Assembly (NCBI RefSeq): GCF_029350945.1
Contig: NZ_JARKMS010000003.1
Location: 248,001-312,000 of the forward strand
DNA length: 64,000 nt
Direction of reading: 5' to 3'
DNA from: Maribacter huludaoensis
Lineage (GTDB): Bacteria; Bacteroidota; Bacteroidia; Flavobacteriales; Flavobacteriaceae
Shown: positions 35,265-44,151 of the stretch, piece by piece
Position numbering within the stretch: position 1 is the stretch's first letter
How the letters are laid out: every line of letters begins with the position of its first letter
Translations under genes and position numbers: made by a program
The notes under the pieces: model-generated
Told to the model about the DNA's origin: nothing
The model's input: the letters and a program-made list of their open reading frames with translations, nothing else
The model's database searches: none

Positions 35265-36197
35265 CTATAATTTTAAGATTCGGTTTGTACTGGTGTTATA
35301 TAGGAAATTGTACTTTAAAGCACCTCCTAAATACACATCGTTGTCTTGAATACAAGAATAATAACTAGTTTGTCCGTCCAAAATTTCTTTTCCTTTTTTA
35401 GAAAGTCTAACGGGGTTAAGGCTTGTTATCAAAGGTTTTAACCTTGTTAGTGCACGGTCATATTGCGTGTTGGAAAATCCTAAGTTACCCTGGTTTTTAA
35501 GCAGAATATCCATGTATTCCGTTTTTGATTTTGGTTTTTTGTCAATAGCGAGTTGTAAAATGGTGTTCTCCATTTCGTTTAAACCGTTATTAATACTAGG
35601 GAAACGCTTTAAATGAGACTTTACGGCATCACCTAGATAATCAAACTGATAATCGTTGAAGTCCGTTAGGTTTTCTAAACGAATAGGATTGTTGCTGCAA
35701 TACAATTGCCAAACATAATCGGCATATTCCGTATCATCTTGGGACAATATTTTTTTATTCTTATAAAGACTCAACAATTGGTCGTCCGTAAGCTCGTTAA
35801 GACTATATAGTTTATCGGAATTATCTTCCTTGCCACTACAGACCAAAGATATTTGAGCGTATTTTCTATGCGTTAGCAACCAACTAATTACCGCTAGCAT
35901 ATTTACCTGGCAGAAAAGATCATATTCAAACCATAGTACAATATGGTCTTGTTGCTTATGGCTACATAAGGATCTATATTCTTTAAGGGTCTTTTCAATA
36001 AACCATGACTTGGAAACTTTGTAGTTTTTATGCAGAAACTCAAAACGAGCTTTCCAGAAAGATTCCGTACCTACATTGGGTAGCGTTTTACCTTCACATA
36101 ACATTTCGCGCCATGTGATGACATCGCCATCTAAATTTAATTTTTTAAGACGTTCTGTGAAAACATCGCCATTGGTTATGTGCAAGAGAGAACTCAT
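35265..36197 (-). CDS. DUF1835 domain protein
   Basis: 310 residues. The N-terminal HITNGDVFTERL, DGDVITWREMLCEG and the central HIVLWFEYDLFCQ and LQLAIDKKPKSKTEY segments match DUF1835 and its C-terminal partner DUF3658-like helical region. Family members are cytoplasmic and uncharacterised. It is the first gene of a probable operon with the nucleoside phosphorylase, ppk1 and the NMT1-like protein, which might hint at phosphate or nucleotide metabolism, but this is context only. Confidence 0.85.
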   Translation of the reverse strand: MSSLLHITNGDVFTERLKKLNLDGDVITWREMLCEGKTLPNVGTESFWKARFEFLHKNYKVSKSWFIEKTLKEYRSLCSHKQQDHIVLWFEYDLFCQVNMLAVISWLLTHRKYAQISLVCSGKEDNSDKLYSLNELTDDQLLSLYKNKKILSQDDTEYADYVWQLYCSNNPIRLENLTDFNDYQFDYLGDAVKSHLKRFPSINNGLNEMENTILQLAIDKKPKSKTEYMDILLKNQGNLGFSNTQYDRALTRLKPLITSLNPVRLSKKGKEILDGQTSYYSCIQDNDVYLGGALKYNFLYNTSTNRILKL

Positions 36198-36305
36198 ACC
36201 AGGTTTGATTTAGTTTGATTAAATTAAAAATAATACTAATAACAACGTTATAAAATAATTTAACAGAAAACAAATAGAACTTTCAAGGTAGTGTTTTTAG
36301 CATTA

Positions 36306-36635
36306 TTAACCGCCTACACGCTTCACCGCGAAGCCTTTATCCTTAAGTATAGCCATGATTTTGTCTCTGTAATCACCTTGAATAATAATTTTATCGTCTT
36401 TAAAACTGCCTCCAACACTAAGTTTGGTCTTCAATTCTTTGGCCAATTTTTTGAAATCTTCATCGGCACCGGTGTATCCTTCTAATATAGTTATCGGTTT
36501 TCCTTTGCGTTTTTCATATTTACAAATAATCGGGTCGTCTTGAAGCCAAATGGCATTGTCCGCTTTTTTCTCAACAGGTGTTTCCTCTATTTCGTGATCG
36601 GGAAATAAATTTTTTAGTTGGTCTTTGAGGTCCAT
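36306..36635 (-). CDS. SUI1/YciH-family translation factor
   Basis: 109 residues. The eIF1/SUI1 fold is shown by CKYEKRKGKPITILEGY, DEDFKKLAKELKTKLSVGGS near residue 65, and IIIQGDYRDKIMAILKDKGF at the end. Bacterial YciH proteins influence start-codon discrimination and may be stress-related. Cytoplasmic. It lies 5 nt downstream of the 2OG-Fe(II) oxygenase gene and is probably co-transcribed with it. Confidence 0.9.
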   Translation of the reverse strand: MDLKDQLKNLFPDHEIEETPVEKKADNAIWLQDDPIICKYEKRKGKPITILEGYTGADEDFKKLAKELKTKLSVGGSFKDDKIIIQGDYRDKIMAILKDKGFAVKRVGG

Positions 36636-36640
36636 AGTTA

Positions 36641-37591
36641 TTACTTTTTGATTAACCCAAGGTCTATTAATCTTTCATGTAAAAATTCACCTGCCGTAAT
36701 ATCTTCGTACAACTTTGGGTGGTCCTCATCAATACAGTTCTCAAGGCAATTTAAGGGCATTTCGCTAACCGGATGCATAAAGAACGGAATTGAATATCTG
36801 GAAGTTCCCCATAACTCTCTTGGAGGATTTACTACTTGGTGAATAGTTGATAACAATTTATTATTGGTCAAGCGGCTAAGCATGTCCCCAACATTGATCA
36901 TCAATTGATCGGGTCTTGCAATGGCATCAACCCATTCTCCATCGTGGTTTTGTACCTGAAGACCTTTACCATGAGCCCCCATTAGCAGAGTTATGAGATT
37001 TATATCTCCATGGGCTGCCGCTCTTACCGCATTTTTAGGTTCAGTTGTAATAGGGGGGTAGTGTATTGGTCGTAAAATTGAATTTCCATTTTTAATGAAA
37101 TCGTCAAAATAATATTCATCTAAATTTAGATGTAACGCTAGGGCACGTAAAACGTATCTGGCTGTTTTTTCTAGCATTTTATAGGTTTCTTTACCTACTT
37201 CGTTAAATTTGGGAAGCTCCTTGACAATGACGTTTGCCGGGTATTCTTTTTCTAATTGTTCATTATCTTCAACATATTGTCCAAAATGCCAGAACTCTTT
37301 TAAATCTCCTTCTTTTCTACCTTTGGCATGCTCTTTACCAAAAGAGGTATAACCACGTTGACCACCAATACCTTCTATTTCATAGCTGTCTTTTACATCA
37401 CTTGGCAAATCAAAGAATTTTTTGATTTCTGAATATAAGGTATCTACAAATTCTTCCGATAGAAAATGTCCACTTAGGGCCACAAACCCTATATCTTCAA
37501 ACGCTTTTCCAATTTCATCAATAAACTTTTGTTTTCTTTTAGGGTCTTCAGAAAGAAAATCCCTCAAATCAACACTGGGTACTAAGCTCAT
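36641..37591 (-). CDS. Isopenicillin N synthase-like 2OG-Fe(II) oxygenase
   Basis: 316 residues. The N-terminal DIOX_N segment (VPSVDLRDF, IGKAFEDIGFVALSGH) precedes a double-stranded beta-helix with iron ligands in HGDINLITLL near residue 190 and STIHQVVNP near 250, and the 2-oxoglutarate-binding RYSIPFF after it. The pair HxD...H and RxS is complete. Flavobacterial members are common but the oxidised substrate is unknown. Co-directional with the SUI1-like gene (5-nt gap); divergent from the bkd gene. Confidence 0.9.
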   Translation of the reverse strand: MSLVPSVDLRDFLSEDPKRKQKFIDEIGKAFEDIGFVALSGHFLSEEFVDTLYSEIKKFFDLPSDVKDSYEIEGIGGQRGYTSFGKEHAKGRKEGDLKEFWHFGQYVEDNEQLEKEYPANVIVKELPKFNEVGKETYKMLEKTARYVLRALALHLNLDEYYFDDFIKNGNSILRPIHYPPITTEPKNAVRAAAHGDINLITLLMGAHGKGLQVQNHDGEWVDAIARPDQLMINVGDMLSRLTNNKLLSTIHQVVNPPRELWGTSRYSIPFFMHPVSEMPLNCLENCIDEDHPKLYEDITAGEFLHERLIDLGLIKK

Positions 37592-37713
37592 ATTTATAAA
37601 GATTTTAAGTAAAATTAATAATTATTGTCCAGTTATTGGCGTTGTTACAATCGATAGTTGCTATAGGTAATTTCGTTACATTTATGTTTTAATAGCCAAA
37701 ATTGATCCAATCA

Positions 37714-39690
37714 ATGAATTATACTGATTTTAAGGTAGCTCACGATGTTAAGTTAAAGCTTTACAAATCAATGCTTAAGCCTCGTATGGTAGAAGAAAAG
37801 ATGTTGGTTCTATTGAGGCAGGGCAAAGTTTCTAAATGGTTTAGTGGTATTGGTCAAGAAGCAATTTCTGTAGGGGTTGCTATGGCCTTAAATGAAGATG
37901 AGTACATATTGCCAATGCATAGAAATCTAGGTGTTTTTACTACACGGGAAATACCCCTTTACAGATTATTTGCCCAGTGGCAAGGTAAGGCAAGCGGTTT
38001 TACCCAAGGTAGGGATCGCAGCTTTCATTTTGGCAGCCAAGATTTTAAAATTGTGGGAATGATTTCACATCTGGGTCCGCAATTAGGTGTGGCCGATGGT
38101 ATTGCACTTGCCCATAAATTAAAAAACGAGAAAAAGATTACCGCAGTTTTTACGGGAGAAGGAGCTACTAGCGAAGGAGATTTTCATGAAGCCTTAAATG
38201 TGGCTTCAGTTTGGGATCTGCCCGTGCTTTTCTGTGTAGAGAACAACGGTTATGGGTTGTCAACACCAACAAATGAGCAATTTAGGTGTAAACATATAGC
38301 GGATAAGGGAGTTGGTTACGGAATGGAATCTCATATCATAGATGGCAATAACATATTGGAAGTCTTTTTTAAGGTCTCTCATTTGGTCAGGGATATGCGA
38401 ATAAACCCTAGACCGGTATTATTGGAATTTAAAACATTTCGTATGCGGGGACATGAAGAAGCTAGCGGTACGCACTATGTACCTCAAGAACTTTTAGATG
38501 CTTGGGCAGAGAAAGATCCATTGGAAAATTATACGCAATATCTTGTTGAAGAAAAACTTTTGACAAAAGAAAGTATTACAAATTATAAGGCGGATATTAA
38601 AGCTGAAATTGACGAGCATTTAAGGATAGCCTTCACCGAAGATGCAATTAGACCAAGTGAAAGTAAAGAATTAAATGAAGTATATCAAAAATTTGATTTA
38701 AAAGAAATTAGACCAAGTAGATTTGTTACCAATATACGATTTATAGATGCCATTTCAGAGGGGTTGCGACAATCTATGAAGAAGTTTGATAATCTAGTAA
38801 TTATGGGTCAAGACATTGCCGAGTATGGTGGTGTATTCAAAATTACGGATGGCTTTGTAAACGATTTTGGTAAAGAACGCGTGCGCAATACCCCCATATG
38901 TGAATCTGCCATTGTTTCTGCGGCAATGGGTTTGTCCATTAATGGAATGAAAGCCGTTATGGAAATGCAATTTGCGGATTTTGCCAGTAGTGGTTTCAAC
39001 CCAATAGTAAATTATTTGGCAAAAAGTTATTACAGATGGGGCGAGAAAGCGGATGTAGTTATAAGAATGCCCTGTGGTGGCGGTGTTGCCGCTGGTCCTT
39101 TTCATTCACAGACAAATGAAGCTTGGTTTACAAAAACGCCAGGACTTAAAGTGGTATATCCAGCTTTTCCTTATGATGCAAAAGGGTTATTGGCAACGTC
39201 AATAGAAGATCCTAATCCCGTTTTGTTCTTTGAGCACAAAGGTTTGTACAGAAGTCTTTATCAAGAAGTGCCCGTAGACTACTATACTTTGCCCTTAGGT
39301 AAGGCCAGTATTTTAAAGCAAGGTGATCAAATTTCTATTGTAACCTATGGCGCAGGTGTACATTGGGCTTTGGAGGTTTTAGAAAAAAATCCGGAAATAC
39401 GTGCAGACTTATTAGATCTAAGAACATTACAGCCATTGGACACCAAGGCCATTTTTGATTCTGTAGTGAGAACTGGAAAATTAATAATTCTTCAAGAAGA
39501 TAGTCTCTTTGGTGGTATTGCAAGTGATATTTCGGCAATGGTCACTGAAAACTGTTTTGAATATTTAGACGGACCAATAAAACGGGTGGGTAGTTTAGAT
39601 ACTCCAATTCCTTTTAATACAAAGTTAGAACAGCAATATCTGGCAAAATCAAGGTTTGAAGCTGATTTAAAAGAGTTAATAGCATATTAA
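37714..39690 (+). CDS. bkdAB: Branched-chain 2-oxoacid dehydrogenase E1, fused alpha and beta subunits
   Basis: 658 residues from the ATG at 37714; an upstream TTG at 37702 is in frame but unlikely. E1 decarboxylates 2-oxoisovalerate and relatives to give branched acyl-CoA precursors, important for the iso fatty acids of flavobacteria. Residues 1-330 are E1 alpha, with the ThDP/Mg motif TGEGATSEGDFHEALNVA...VENNGYG near 150-180. Residues about 340-658 are E1 beta (DIAEYGGVFKITDGF, MQFADFASSGFNP, HKGLYRS). The natural fusion is common in Bacteroidota. E2 and E3 are elsewhere. Confidence 0.93.
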   Translation: MNYTDFKVAHDVKLKLYKSMLKPRMVEEKMLVLLRQGKVSKWFSGIGQEAISVGVAMALNEDEYILPMHRNLGVFTTREIPLYRLFAQWQGKASGFTQGRDRSFHFGSQDFKIVGMISHLGPQLGVADGIALAHKLKNEKKITAVFTGEGATSEGDFHEALNVASVWDLPVLFCVENNGYGLSTPTNEQFRCKHIADKGVGYGMESHIIDGNNILEVFFKVSHLVRDMRINPRPVLLEFKTFRMRGHEEASGTHYVPQELLDAWAEKDPLENYTQYLVEEKLLTKESITNYKADIKAEIDEHLRIAFTEDAIRPSESKELNEVYQKFDLKEIRPSRFVTNIRFIDAISEGLRQSMKKFDNLVIMGQDIAEYGGVFKITDGFVNDFGKERVRNTPICESAIVSAAMGLSINGMKAVMEMQFADFASSGFNPIVNYLAKSYYRWGEKADVVIRMPCGGGVAAGPFHSQTNEAWFTKTPGLKVVYPAFPYDAKGLLATSIEDPNPVLFFEHKGLYRSLYQEVPVDYYTLPLGKASILKQGDQISIVTYGAGVHWALEVLEKNPEIRADLLDLRTLQPLDTKAIFDSVVRTGKLIILQEDSLFGGIASDISAMVTENCFEYLDGPIKRVGSLDTPIPFNTKLEQQYLAKSRFEADLKELIAY

Positions 39691-39949
39691 ATAATTTGTA
39701 TTTAATTCAAACCATTTATATAGAGCTTCTAGAATTAACTTTAGTATCCTCATTTCAGCATTATCAAGTATCCATTTTAGGTTGTTAGCTATCAGTTCAT
39801 TAAGTAAACCCGTTAACAATAGTATTAAAAGAGGTAATAGGTTTTTGGGTTTAGCTACATCTTTGCCATGTCATTTGGTCGATTAAATATTGATTTTTAA
39901 TCTAAAAAATGATTTAAAACGTATATGAATCAAACCTAAATAATTACTT

Positions 39950-40429
39950 ATGAAAAAAATGATTTGGCTTTTAAGCATTGTGCTTTTGGCATCCTCTTGT
40001 TCAGTTTCTAAAAATGCGAGAGAAAAGCGTAACCTTTTAAGTGGCACATGGGCATTGAACAATGTGTCCTTTGAAGGCAATACCGGTAATGTAAAAGCTG
40101 TTTTGTTCAATGATGTAGAAGATATTTGCCTAGAAGGCAGTGAATGGTTCTTTCGTGATAACAACAGTACGGGAAGGTATACAATTAGTCCATCTACTTT
40201 TTGTACCGGTGGCGATCGTTATATTAGATGGTCTGTAGTTGAGCGTGAAGAAAACTATACGAGCCAGTTGCAGTTTAAATTTATTAATGAGAAAAATCAA
40301 GATATATCTGGAGGCGTAGGATATCGTTTAAATATAGAGAACCTTACAGAATACGCCATGACCTTAAAGTCCAATGTTATGGTAGAAGGTGCTCCAGTAA
40401 ATGTTGTATACGAATTCACAAAAAAATAA
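39950..40429 (+). CDS. Lipocalin-like lipoprotein
   Basis: 159 residues. Lipobox LLASSC gives an outer-membrane or periplasmic lipoprotein. The mature part (LLSGTWALNNVSFEG, FFRDNNSTGRYTI, YRLNIENLTEYAMTLKSNV) has the strand pattern of Bacteroidota lipocalin-like proteins (lipocalin family domain). The gene precedes an OmpA-family lipoprotein by 24 nt and is probably co-transcribed with it, so a cell-wall or outer-membrane maintenance role is plausible. No ligand known. Confidence 0.82.
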   Translation: MKKMIWLLSIVLLASSCSVSKNAREKRNLLSGTWALNNVSFEGNTGNVKAVLFNDVEDICLEGSEWFFRDNNSTGRYTISPSTFCTGGDRYIRWSVVEREENYTSQLQFKFINEKNQDISGGVGYRLNIENLTEYAMTLKSNVMVEGAPVNVVYEFTKK

Positions 40430-40453
40430 CCTACTTCAATTAAAATTAAACAT

Positions 40454-41146
40454 ATGAAAACAATGATATTACGTAGAACTAGTTACTTTCTTGCTCTTGC
40501 ATTGGTAATGAGCTGTAGTACGGTAAAAAATGCAAATAAGACACAAAAAGGAGCTGTAATCGGTGCCACAGGAGGTGCGGTGATCGGTGGTGTTTTAGGA
40601 AACAATGTAGGCAGTGGTAATAATACCGCTCTTGGTGCAATTTTAGGAGCTGCCATTGGTGGGGCCGCAGGTGGATATATTGGCAATAGAATGGACCGTC
40701 AAGCAGAACGTATAGAGGAAGAGATACCAGGGGCAGAGGTAAAACGTGTGGGTGAAGGTATTAACGTAACCTTCAACGAAGATGCCGGTGTTTATTTTGA
40801 TACGAACAAAAGTAATGTACAAGGTACATCAGCGGCTACTTTAGATAAGCTAGTGAACATTTTTAAGGAATACCCACAGTCTAATATTCTTGTTGAAGGA
40901 CATACGGATAGTGCCGGTGCAGAGGAGTATAATCTTAATCTTTCTAAACAAAGAGCAGAATCCGTTACCAATTATCTTATTAGTCAAGGTGTAGCCGCTA
41001 GCCGTTTTGATACCAAGTGGTATGGTGAAACGCAGCCAGTAGGTGATAATACCACTACAGCAGGTAAAGCTAAAAATAGACGTGTAGAATTAGCTATTGT
41101 TGCAAGTGAGTCCTTAAAACAAGAAGCACAAACGCAAACCAACTAA
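40454..41146 (+). CDS. OmpA-family peptidoglycan-binding lipoprotein with glycine zipper
   Basis: 230 residues. Lipobox LVMSCS, then a glycine-zipper segment (residues 33-82, repeats of GAVIGGVLG) that can insert in or pack against membrane. Residues 105-220 are an OmpA C-terminal domain with FDTNKSNVQ, ILVEGHTDSAGAEEYNLNLS and the peptidoglycan-binding NRRVELAI. It should tether the outer membrane to peptidoglycan. The combination resembles E. coli YiaD. Terminated by a strong hairpin at 41178. Confidence 0.92.
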   Translation: MKTMILRRTSYFLALALVMSCSTVKNANKTQKGAVIGATGGAVIGGVLGNNVGSGNNTALGAILGAAIGGAAGGYIGNRMDRQAERIEEEIPGAEVKRVGEGINVTFNEDAGVYFDTNKSNVQGTSAATLDKLVNIFKEYPQSNILVEGHTDSAGAEEYNLNLSKQRAESVTNYLISQGVAASRFDTKWYGETQPVGDNTTTAGKAKNRRVELAIVASESLKQEAQTQTN

Positions 41147-41177
41147 GAGATACGAATTTTAGTATTGAGTTAAAATT

Positions 41178-41205
41178 AAAGCCCTGCATTTGCAGGGCTT
41201 TTTTG
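41178..41205 (+). terminator. Rho-independent terminator after OmpA-family gene
   Basis: GCCCTGCA (41181-41188), loop TT, TGCAGGGC (41191-41198), T-run. It ends only 23 nt before the GTG of the polyketide cluster, so the promoter of that cluster would have to overlap the terminator or depend on read-through. Confidence 0.9.
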
Positions 41206-41227
41206 TTTTTGGTGTAACTTCCATGCA

Positions 41228-42349
41228 GTGAAAGAGCATGGCATACTAATTATTGGAGGCGGATTGGCAGGTTTGACTGCTGCCATTCATTTGGCTTTGG
41301 AAGGCTTAGACGTTGCCGTTATTGAAATTCAGCAATATCCGCACCATAAAGTATGCGGAGAGTATGTCTCAAAGGAAATTGAGCCCTATTTGAAGGGATT
41401 AGGTGTAGACTTAAAAATTTCTGGTGCCTTGGCTATTTCAAAATTTCAAATAAGTACGCAAGACGGATTTATGGTGCAAACAGAATTACCATTGGGCGGA
41501 TTTGGGATTAGTAGGTATGCATTTGATAATTTATTATTTAAAAGAGCTCAGGAATTAGGTGTCCATTTTTATTTTGAAAAGGTTGTTGAAACAGTTTTTA
41601 AAGAAGATTCTTTTACTATCAAAACCAAGACCGGATGTTATTCTTCTAAAATGGCCATAGGTGCTTATGGTAAACGTTCCGTTCTTGATAAAAATTTAAA
41701 TCGGGATTTTAGTAAGAATAAACAATCTTGGTTAGCGGTAAAGGCGCATTATTACAATAACGATTTTCCAGAGAATTTGGTTGCGCTACATAATTTTAAA
41801 GGAGGTTATGGGGGATTGTCAAAAACAGAGACCGGGGCAGTAAATTTCTGTTATTTGGTGCATTATGATAGTTTCAAGACGTATAAAGATGTAAATAGTT
41901 TTAATAAGGCGGTAGTTGCTGAAAATCCTTTTTTAAAGAAATTCTTGTCAACTTCAGAGCCTATATTTAAACGGCCCATGACCATTGCCCAAATAGCTTT
42001 CGATAATAAAGAAACCATTGTCGATCATATGCTTATGTGCGGAGATACGGCAGGTCTTATACATCCACTATGCGGCAATGGAATGGCAATGGCCATTCAT
42101 AGCGCCCAAATAGCTTCTGAATTAATTGTACGGTTTTTTAATGATGCAGATTATTCGAGAAACCTATTAGAACAAGATTATAAGTTGGCCTGGGCAAAAG
42201 CTTTTAAAAAACGCCTATGGTTTGGTAGAAAGTTACAAGGTATTCTAATGAACAAAGCATTGGTTTCGTTAGGAATAAAATCCGTTGGAAGGTCCAGTTC
42301 AATATTGAAATATATAATCTCTAAAACCCACGGGGACTTGATAGCATAA
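41228..42349 (+). CDS. FAD-dependent oxidoreductase (geranylgeranyl reductase-like), PKS cluster
   Basis: 373 residues from a GTG at 41228, required because the Rossmann motif IIGGGLAGLTAAIHLALEG starts within 7 residues. Further flavoprotein signatures are KVCGEYVS near 45 and CGDTAGLIHPLCGNGMAMA near 278. The family includes geranylgeranyl reductases and halogenase/hydroxylase-like tailoring enzymes; no halogenase motif is seen. It is the first gene of a seven-gene run with a type III polyketide synthase and overlaps the next start by 1 nt. A reductive or oxidative tailoring role on the product is inferred. Confidence 0.85.
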   Translation: MKEHGILIIGGGLAGLTAAIHLALEGLDVAVIEIQQYPHHKVCGEYVSKEIEPYLKGLGVDLKISGALAISKFQISTQDGFMVQTELPLGGFGISRYAFDNLLFKRAQELGVHFYFEKVVETVFKEDSFTIKTKTGCYSSKMAIGAYGKRSVLDKNLNRDFSKNKQSWLAVKAHYYNNDFPENLVALHNFKGGYGGLSKTETGAVNFCYLVHYDSFKTYKDVNSFNKAVVAENPFLKKFLSTSEPIFKRPMTIAQIAFDNKETIVDHMLMCGDTAGLIHPLCGNGMAMAIHSAQIASELIVRFFNDADYSRNLLEQDYKLAWAKAFKKRLWFGRKLQGILMNKALVSLGIKSVGRSSSILKYIISKTHGDLIA

Positions 42350-43056
42350 TGGTAGATTTTACACATAGAAGTAGCGAGGTGGAGATTATGGATACCTTTT
42401 CTGGTACCATAAGTGAGCTCGAAACTATTCTACAAGATATCAATAGGGTAAATAAGTTGTTGGGTGGTTATAGTATTACTTTAAGTGCTGTATTTGAGAT
42501 GATTAACAAAGGGCATAAAGAATCGTATACGATTTTAGATGTGGGTTGTGCTGAGGGAACCATGTTACGAAAGCTGGCGGATGAAGCAAGAAAGCACAAT
42601 ATCAAGGTAAAATTGATTGGAGTTGATTTCAATGAACAATCCTTACAATTGGCACAACAGTATTCATATAACTATCCAGAAATTAGTTATGTTAATACCG
42701 ATATTTTAAAGACCGATTTTTCTAATAGTGATATTGATGTGGTAATGTCTACGTTGACCTTGCATCATTTTACGGATAATGGAATCATAAAATTTGTAAA
42801 TAGATTTGTGGAAATAGCAAAATTAGGGGTGGTTATAAATGATTTGGAACGTAGTCCTGTAGCGTATTCTTTGTTTAAGGCATTTAGTTTCTTTTTTATA
42901 AAAACAGATATTGCCAAGAAGGACGGATTATTATCTATACGTAGGGCATTTAAAGAAGAGGAATTAAAACATTTTGCAAGTAGGGTTACCAATGCGTCCC
43001 ATAAAATAAAATGGAAATGGGCATTTAGATATGTGTGGATTTTAAAAAAGAAATAG
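42349..43056 (+). CDS. Class I SAM-dependent methyltransferase, PKS cluster
   Basis: 235 residues. SAM-binding motif I is ILDVGCAEGTML near residue 62; post-I IGVDFNEQSLQLAQQ near 95 and motif II around DVVMSTLTLHHF near 130 follow. It resembles UbiE/COQ5-like small-molecule methyltransferases. Start overlaps the stop of the FAD oxidoreductase (TAATG), implying translational coupling. In this cluster it probably O- or C-methylates the polyketide product. Contains an AATCGTATACGATT palindrome at 42521-42534. Confidence 0.88.
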   Translation: MVDFTHRSSEVEIMDTFSGTISELETILQDINRVNKLLGGYSITLSAVFEMINKGHKESYTILDVGCAEGTMLRKLADEARKHNIKVKLIGVDFNEQSLQLAQQYSYNYPEISYVNTDILKTDFSNSDIDVVMSTLTLHHFTDNGIIKFVNRFVEIAKLGVVINDLERSPVAYSLFKAFSFFFIKTDIAKKDGLLSIRRAFKEEELKHFASRVTNASHKIKWKWAFRYVWILKKK

Positions 43057-43080
43057 GTAGATTGAAGATTAAGAATAGCT

Positions 43081-44136
43081 ATGGGTCATACAAGAATTGT
43101 TAATGTTGTTAAAGAATTGCCACCGTATTCTAGAGATACAAAGGATATTATTCCCCTTGTAGAATATTGGTTGAGTGATCAGGAAGATCGTTTTACCAGA
43201 AAGGTGGTTAAGATTTTTGAAGGTGCTGCCGTAGATAAACGCTATTCTATTATGCCTCCTGAAGATGTGTTCATAACTACATCTTTTGAAGATAAAAACA
43301 AGATTTACAGTAGAGAAGCTAAACGAATGGGCGCAAATGTGCTAAAAAATGCATTACGGAAAAGTGAATGGGCGGCTTCATCAATAGATTATATTATTAC
43401 GGTTAGCTGTACAGGTATTATGATTCCGTCTTTAGATGCCTATTTGATCAATGATGTAGGATTGCGACAAGATGTTGTTAGGCTTCCGGTCACAGAAATG
43501 GGTTGCGCTGCGGGAGTATCGGGTCTTATTTATGCCCATAATTTCTTGAAAGCCAATCCTGGTAAGCGCTTAGCATTAGTCGCGGTAGAAAGTCCTACCG
43601 CAACCTTTCAGCTTCAGGATTTTTCTATGGCAAATATGGTCAGTGCCGCAATTTTTGGAGATGGTGCGGCTTGCGTGCTATTATCATCAGAAGAAGATGC
43701 AGTTGGTCCTAGGATAGTAGGAGAAGAAATGTATCATTTTAAGGATGCTACCCAAATGATGGGTTTCGATTTAACCAACCACGGATTAAAAATGATTCTA
43801 GATCCTGCGGTTCCAGAAACTATTTCCGATCATTTTGAGGATATCGTTCATCCATTTCTAAAAAAGTATGGGAGTAATATAAATACAGTAGATCATTTAA
43901 TATTTCATCCCGGAGGAAAAAAAATAGTGCAGACAGTAGAATCTCTTTTTGGTGCCCTTGGAAGGAATATTGATGATACTAGAGAAGTGTTACGCCTGTA
44001 TGGTAATATGAGTAGTGCAACTGTTTTATACGTTTTGGAGCGTTTTTTAGAGAAAGACATAGCAGCAGGTGAGCAGGGGTTAATATTGAGTTTTGGTCCC
44101 GGTTTCTCGGCACAACGCGTTTTAATTGAATGGTAG
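43081..44136 (+). CDS. Type III polyketide synthase (chalcone/alkylresorcinol synthase family)
   Basis: 351 residues. Type III PKSs are ACP-independent homodimers that condense malonyl-CoA onto acyl starters to give pyrones, resorcinols or phloroglucinols. The Cys-His-Asn triad is intact: Cys in TEMGCAAGVSG near residue 140, His in IFHPGGKK near 280, Asn in LYGNMSSATV near 313; the C-terminal GPGFSAQRVLIEW matches the family GFGPG loop. The neighbouring fatty-acid-type genes suggest a fatty or ACP-loaded starter as in bacterial alkylresorcinol loci. Product not predictable. Confidence 0.93.
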   Translation: MGHTRIVNVVKELPPYSRDTKDIIPLVEYWLSDQEDRFTRKVVKIFEGAAVDKRYSIMPPEDVFITTSFEDKNKIYSREAKRMGANVLKNALRKSEWAASSIDYIITVSCTGIMIPSLDAYLINDVGLRQDVVRLPVTEMGCAAGVSGLIYAHNFLKANPGKRLALVAVESPTATFQLQDFSMANMVSAAIFGDGAACVLLSSEEDAVGPRIVGEEMYHFKDATQMMGFDLTNHGLKMILDPAVPETISDHFEDIVHPFLKKYGSNINTVDHLIFHPGGKKIVQTVESLFGALGRNIDDTREVLRLYGNMSSATVLYVLERFLEKDIAAGEQGLILSFGPGFSAQRVLIEW

Positions 44137-44151
44137 AACTATTAAATTACG

